A stretch of 7,857 nt of DNA from Ruminococcaceae bacterium UBA5397 (GTDB taxonomy: Bacteria; Bacillota; Clostridia; Oscillospirales; Acutalibacteraceae), in assembly GCA_002411615.1 (NCBI GenBank), contig DHOF01000059.1:1-7857 (forward strand), read 5' to 3'. Below the pieces are notes generated by a model. It saw nothing but the letters and a program-made list of their open reading frames with translations, was not told the DNA's origin and did not search any database. Both the position numbers and the translations under genes were made by a program. How positions within the stretch are numbered: position 1 is the first letter of the stretch; each line of letters starts with the position of its first letter. Of this stretch, positions 5,193-7,857 are shown one piece after another.

Positions 5193-6965
5193 TTAGTCGC
5201 CCTGCAGAGCGTCATACCCAGTTTCGCCGGTACGAACCTTTACGACATTTTCAACGTCGTAAACAAAAATCTTGCCATCGCCGATGTGGCCGGTATAAAG
5301 TGTCTTTTTCGCAGTTTCGATTACCGTGTCTACCGGAACGGCAGAGACGACAATATCAAGCTGTACCTTTGGATGGAGAGCAACATCTTCAATTCGTACA
5401 CCGCGGTAGAATTCCGCATGACCTTTTTGTGTGCCGCATCCCATGACTTTTGTGAAGGTCATGCCCATCACGCCAAGGCGGTTTATGGCATTCTTCATGT
5501 CTTCTACTTTTTCTTCATTAAAAAGAATCGTGACTTTTGTCATTTTAGCGCCGGGTCTGCTGGAAACTTTGGGAGCAGGCATATGTGCCACAGAGAAGGC
5601 GTGTTCTACGGAGGAGTTGAATGCAGTATCAGCAGAGACGTCACCGCTGCTGATTCCATCCAGAACGGTTGGAGCCATCGGCATAAAGTCTGCATAAGAA
5701 GAAGCAATGCCGTGCTCGGTAATATCGAGACCACGAAGTTCTTCTTCTTTGCTGCAGCGCAGCCCGATGGTATGCTTCAGAATCTCGAACACAATGGTAA
5801 TCATGATAGAAACAAAAATTGCTACGGAAATCACGCCAAGGAGCTGGATGCCAAGAAATTCTGCGCCGCCGCCGTAGAACAGTCCTTTTTTCGTTGCAAA
5901 AAGGCCAGTGAGAATGGTACCGCTTGCGCCGCACAGACAATGGACGCCGATTGCACCGACCGGGTCATCAATTTTTAGCTTTTTGTCAATAAACTCAATG
6001 CCGAAAACCACGACAAATCCGGCAATCAGACCGATCATGGCAGCGCCAAAAGGATCGACCAAATCACAGCCTGCGGTGATTGCGACCAAACCAGCAAGGC
6101 AGCCGTTCAGTGTCATTGAAATATCAGGTTTTTTATAACGGACCCAGGTGATGATCATAACAGTGCAGGTAGCAACAGCAGCAGCCAAATTTGTTGTCAT
6201 AAAGATATGGCCTGCAGAAGCTGCCAGATCAGCAGAAAGCGTATTGCCGTCGGCACTAAGCATTCCCACTGTGGAAGCACCGTTAAATCCGAACCAGCAG
6301 AACCAAAGAATAAAGCAGCCAAGGGCACCAAGAGTTAAACTGTGGCCGAGAATTGCTTTTGGTTTTCCATTTTTGTCGTATTTGCCGATACGGGGTCCAA
6401 GAATTTTTGCGCCGATCAAAGCACAGATGCCGCCGACCATGTGAACCGCAGTGGAACCGGCAAAGTCATGAAATCCGAGCTGCGCCAGCCAGCCGCCGCC
6501 CCAGATCCAGTGCCCGGAGATCGGGTAGATGAAAGCGCTGATACAGGCAGAGTAAATGCAGTAAGAAATGAATTTTGTTCGTTCTGCCATAGCGCCAGAA
6601 ACGATTGTTGCAGCAGTAGCACAAAACACGGTCTGAAAGATTACATAAGACCATTTGTCCACTCCAGCAGGCAGGGAATAGGAATTTGAGGCGATCATGG
6701 GATCGAACCATCCCATGATCGGATTGACATCTCCGCTGGCGGCAATTCCGCCAAACATCACTCCAAAACCTAAGAGCCAGTAAATTGGGGTACCAATACA
6801 AAAATCCATCATGTTTTTCATGATAATGTTGCCGGCGTTTTTTGCTCGGGTAAAGCCGGTTTCAACCATTGCAAACCCAGCCTGCATAAAGAAGACCAGT
6901 GCCGCTCCGACAAGTACCCAGGTGGTGTTTACAGCAGAAAAAATTGCAGTTGTATTACCATCCAT
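5193..6965 (-). CDS. amt: Ammonium transporter with fused C-terminal PII (GlnB/GlnK) domain
   Basis: The 590-residue protein joins an Amt/MEP/Rh channel (about 1-430) to a PII regulator (about 475-590) through a ~45-residue Ser/Ala/Pro-rich linker. Channel landmarks are FFMQAGFAMVETGFTRAKNA (25-44), the HWIWGGGW vestibule (152-159), FHDFAGSTAVH with the first pore His175, WFCWFGFNGAS (221-231) with the gating Phe, and GAIGVHCLCGASG with the second pore His342. About eleven membrane spans are expected. In the PII domain GTQKGHAEFYRG (511-522) starts the T-loop: Gln513 (2-oxoglutarate site) and Arg521, equivalent to the pore-plugging Arg47 of GlnK, are kept, but the Tyr51 uridylylation site is Ile525. 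GHIGDGKIFVYDV (559-571) and KVRTGE (576-581) are the nucleotide-binding loops. The start has AGGAGG (6975-6980) nine bases ahead. It follows glnN and should sense ATP/ADP and 2-oxoglutarate to close its own pore. Confidence 0.93.
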   Translation of the reverse strand: MDGNTTAIFSAVNTTWVLVGAALVFFMQAGFAMVETGFTRAKNAGNIIMKNMMDFCIGTPIYWLLGFGVMFGGIAASGDVNPIMGWFDPMIASNSYSLPAGVDKWSYVIFQTVFCATAATIVSGAMAERTKFISYCIYSACISAFIYPISGHWIWGGGWLAQLGFHDFAGSTAVHMVGGICALIGAKILGPRIGKYDKNGKPKAILGHSLTLGALGCFILWFCWFGFNGASTVGMLSADGNTLSADLAASAGHIFMTTNLAAAVATCTVMIITWVRYKKPDISMTLNGCLAGLVAITAGCDLVDPFGAAMIGLIAGFVVVFGIEFIDKKLKIDDPVGAIGVHCLCGASGTILTGLFATKKGLFYGGGAEFLGIQLLGVISVAIFVSIMITIVFEILKHTIGLRCSKEEELRGLDITEHGIASSYADFMPMAPTVLDGISSGDVSADTAFNSSVEHAFSVAHMPAPKVSSRPGAKMTKVTILFNEEKVEDMKNAINRLGVMGMTFTKVMGCGTQKGHAEFYRGVRIEDVALHPKVQLDIVVSAVPVDTVIETAKKTLYTGHIGDGKIFVYDVENVVKVRTGETGYDALQGD

Positions 6966-7007
6966 AAAATTTTACCTCCTCTATTTAAGTGTGCTAAAGG
7001 GGAATAT

Positions 7008-7060
7008 AAAAAGGAGGTGTGCCTGACCGAATCCGCAATTTCGGTCAGGCACACCCCTTT
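7008..7060 (-). terminator. Terminator hairpin between glnN and amt
   Basis: A 16-bp perfect stem (arms 7016-7031 and 7040-7055) with an 8-base loop, extended outward by imperfect pairs, is followed on the minus strand by CCTTTTTATATT. It should end most glnN transcripts 26-70 bases after the stop codon. No clear separate amt promoter is visible in the ~40 bases left before the amt ribosome binding site, so amt may depend on readthrough or on a promoter overlapping the hairpin. Confidence 0.85.
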
Positions 7061-7085
7061 GTGCGCATTAAGTTTTAATGGATCA

Positions 7086-7857
7086 TCAGTCCGGGTAGAA
7101 CAGCAGGTCGCTGTAAGTTGGGAACGGCCAGTATTTCTTCGAAGTGAGCATTTCCAGTTTGTCAACACTCTCACGTAAAGATGTCATAGCAGGCAGAACC
7201 TCTTTGCAGTAAGCATCAGAAGTTGCTTTGTTTGTCTTTTCAGCATCTGCTTTTTCAACAGCGGTACCCAGAGCAGAAAGTTCCTCATAAGCTTTGTCGG
7301 TCAGATCGGATAGTTTTTCCAACAGGGAGCTTTCCATGGTGCACTTAAGAGCACTGTTAACCGCTTTTTTGTGCATAGCGGAAAGACTTATGCTGTCTGT
7401 ATAGGCGGAAACAGCGGGGAGAATCTGTTTAGAAGTCATATCCATCATTGTTAGAGCTTCAATTTTGAGCGTCTTGCTGTAGTTTTCCACCAGAATTTCA
7501 TAACGAGAATGAATTTCGGTTTCAGTTAAGACTTTATGCTTTGTAAAGAGCTTGATGTTTTTATCGGCGACAAAATACGGGAGCGCATCCATCGTTGTAG
7601 GCAGATTCAGCAGACCACGCTTTTTAGCTTCTTCCAGCCAAGCGTCGTTGTAGCCGTCTCCGTTAAAGATAATGCGTTTGTGCTCTTTAATGACGGTCTT
7701 GATCAATTTGTGCAAGGACTTTTTAAAGTCAGAAGCTTTTTCCAAAACATCTGCGAATTCTTCGAGTTCTTCAGCGACTGCAGTGTTCAGAACAACGTTT
7801 GGACCAGAAACAGAGAGGGAAGAACCCAGCATCCGGAATTCAAATTTATTGCCGGTA
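7086..7857 (-). CDS. glnN: Glutamine synthetase type III, C-terminal part
   Basis: The frame is open to the window's right edge, so the start lies outside. About 257 C-terminal residues of a roughly 700-residue enzyme are present, beginning TGNKFEFRMLGSS, the conserved GSIII segment near the active site. Further type III hallmarks are FNGDGYNDAWLEEAKKRGLL, then ALPYF, ETEIHSRYEILVENYSKTL and ALTMMDM. The C-terminal ~130 residues are the helical extension that separates type III from types I and II. The enzyme makes glutamine from glutamate, ammonium and ATP as a dodecamer in the cytoplasm. It precedes the Amt-PII gene on the same strand, 120 bases away with a terminator hairpin between, so imported ammonium can be assimilated directly. 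The adenylylation site of type I enzymes is not expected in this class. Confidence 0.93.
   Translation of the reverse strand, partial: TGNKFEFRMLGSSLSVSGPNVVLNTAVAEELEEFADVLEKASDFKKSLHKLIKTVIKEHKRIIFNGDGYNDAWLEEAKKRGLLNLPTTMDALPYFVADKNIKLFTKHKVLTETEIHSRYEILVENYSKTLKIEALTMMDMTSKQILPAVSAYTDSISLSAMHKKAVNSALKCTMESSLLEKLSDLTDKAYEELSALGTAVEKADAEKTNKATSDAYCKEVLPAMTSLRESVDKLEMLTSKKYWPFPTYSDLLFYPD

Noticed and set aside
5286..5978. Long plus-strand reading frame of 230 codons opposite the amt gene
   Set aside because: It is a shadow of the amt coding strand, rich in Cys, His, Phe and Arg with no family likeness and no ribosome binding site.
7016..7055. ANTAR-type antitermination hairpin between glnN and amt
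   Set aside because: ANTAR targets need paired hairpins with six-base loops bearing A1 and G4. Here there is a single hairpin with an 8-base loop ATTGCGGA, so the specific motif is not supported.
1..7857. CRISPR array, rRNA genes or insertion sequence with terminal inverted repeats
   Set aside because: No regularly spaced repeats, no rRNA-like sequence and no transposase with terminal repeats were seen on either strand.

Overview
The window looks like a piece of a low-to-moderate GC Firmicutes chromosome, most likely a clostridial gut or sediment anaerobe of the Oscillospiraceae/Ruminococcaceae type. The signs are strong GGAGG/GGGGG ribosome binding sites, textbook sigma-A promoters, a tRNA 3' end with encoded CCA, a type III glutamine synthetase, an ammonium transporter fused to a PII domain, and a short single-span signal peptidase I. 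This placement is an inference; no species marker is present.

Region 1 (1-1115) is a scar. The 3' end of a 4-hydroxy-2-oxovalerate-aldolase-like gene is coupled by a 1-base overlap to a D-2-hydroxyacid dehydrogenase gene. That gene breaks off inside its NAD-binding domain. At the break the reading shifts into the last ~52 codons of a tyrosine-recombinase integrase, including the IYTHL catalytic-tyrosine motif. The integrase ends inside the 3' half of a CAU-anticodon tRNA, the usual target of such elements. The simplest reading is that an integrative element sat in this tRNA gene and a deletion later fused the dehydrogenase to the tail of its integrase.

Region 2 (1116-1350) has no convincing gene. 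It holds a strong terminator after the tRNA fragment and short direct repeats. One of these, ATGCAAGTCA, also occurs inside the integrase remnant on the other side of the tRNA core, as arm-type integrase binding sites do.

Region 3 (1351-4373) is a self-contained regulated unit. A TetR-family repressor gene on the minus strand diverges from two plus-strand genes, a condensation-domain-like acyltransferase and a lipoyl-less E2-type acyltransferase. Both enzymes belong to the chloramphenicol-acetyltransferase fold and keep an HxxxD motif. Two long perfect palindromes with a shared TTCGAAT-N4-ATTCGAA core overlie the two divergent promoters. The product is unknown, and this is the most likely place for undescribed biology. 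Its position beside the attachment scar fits cargo of a mobile element, but that is not shown.

Region 4 (4374-7857) looks like ordinary chromosome: a monocistronic signal peptidase I gene, a strong bidirectional terminator, then on the minus strand a type III glutamine synthetase (3' part only) followed by an Amt-PII fusion transporter. The last two form a nitrogen-assimilation pair separated by an intergenic terminator hairpin.
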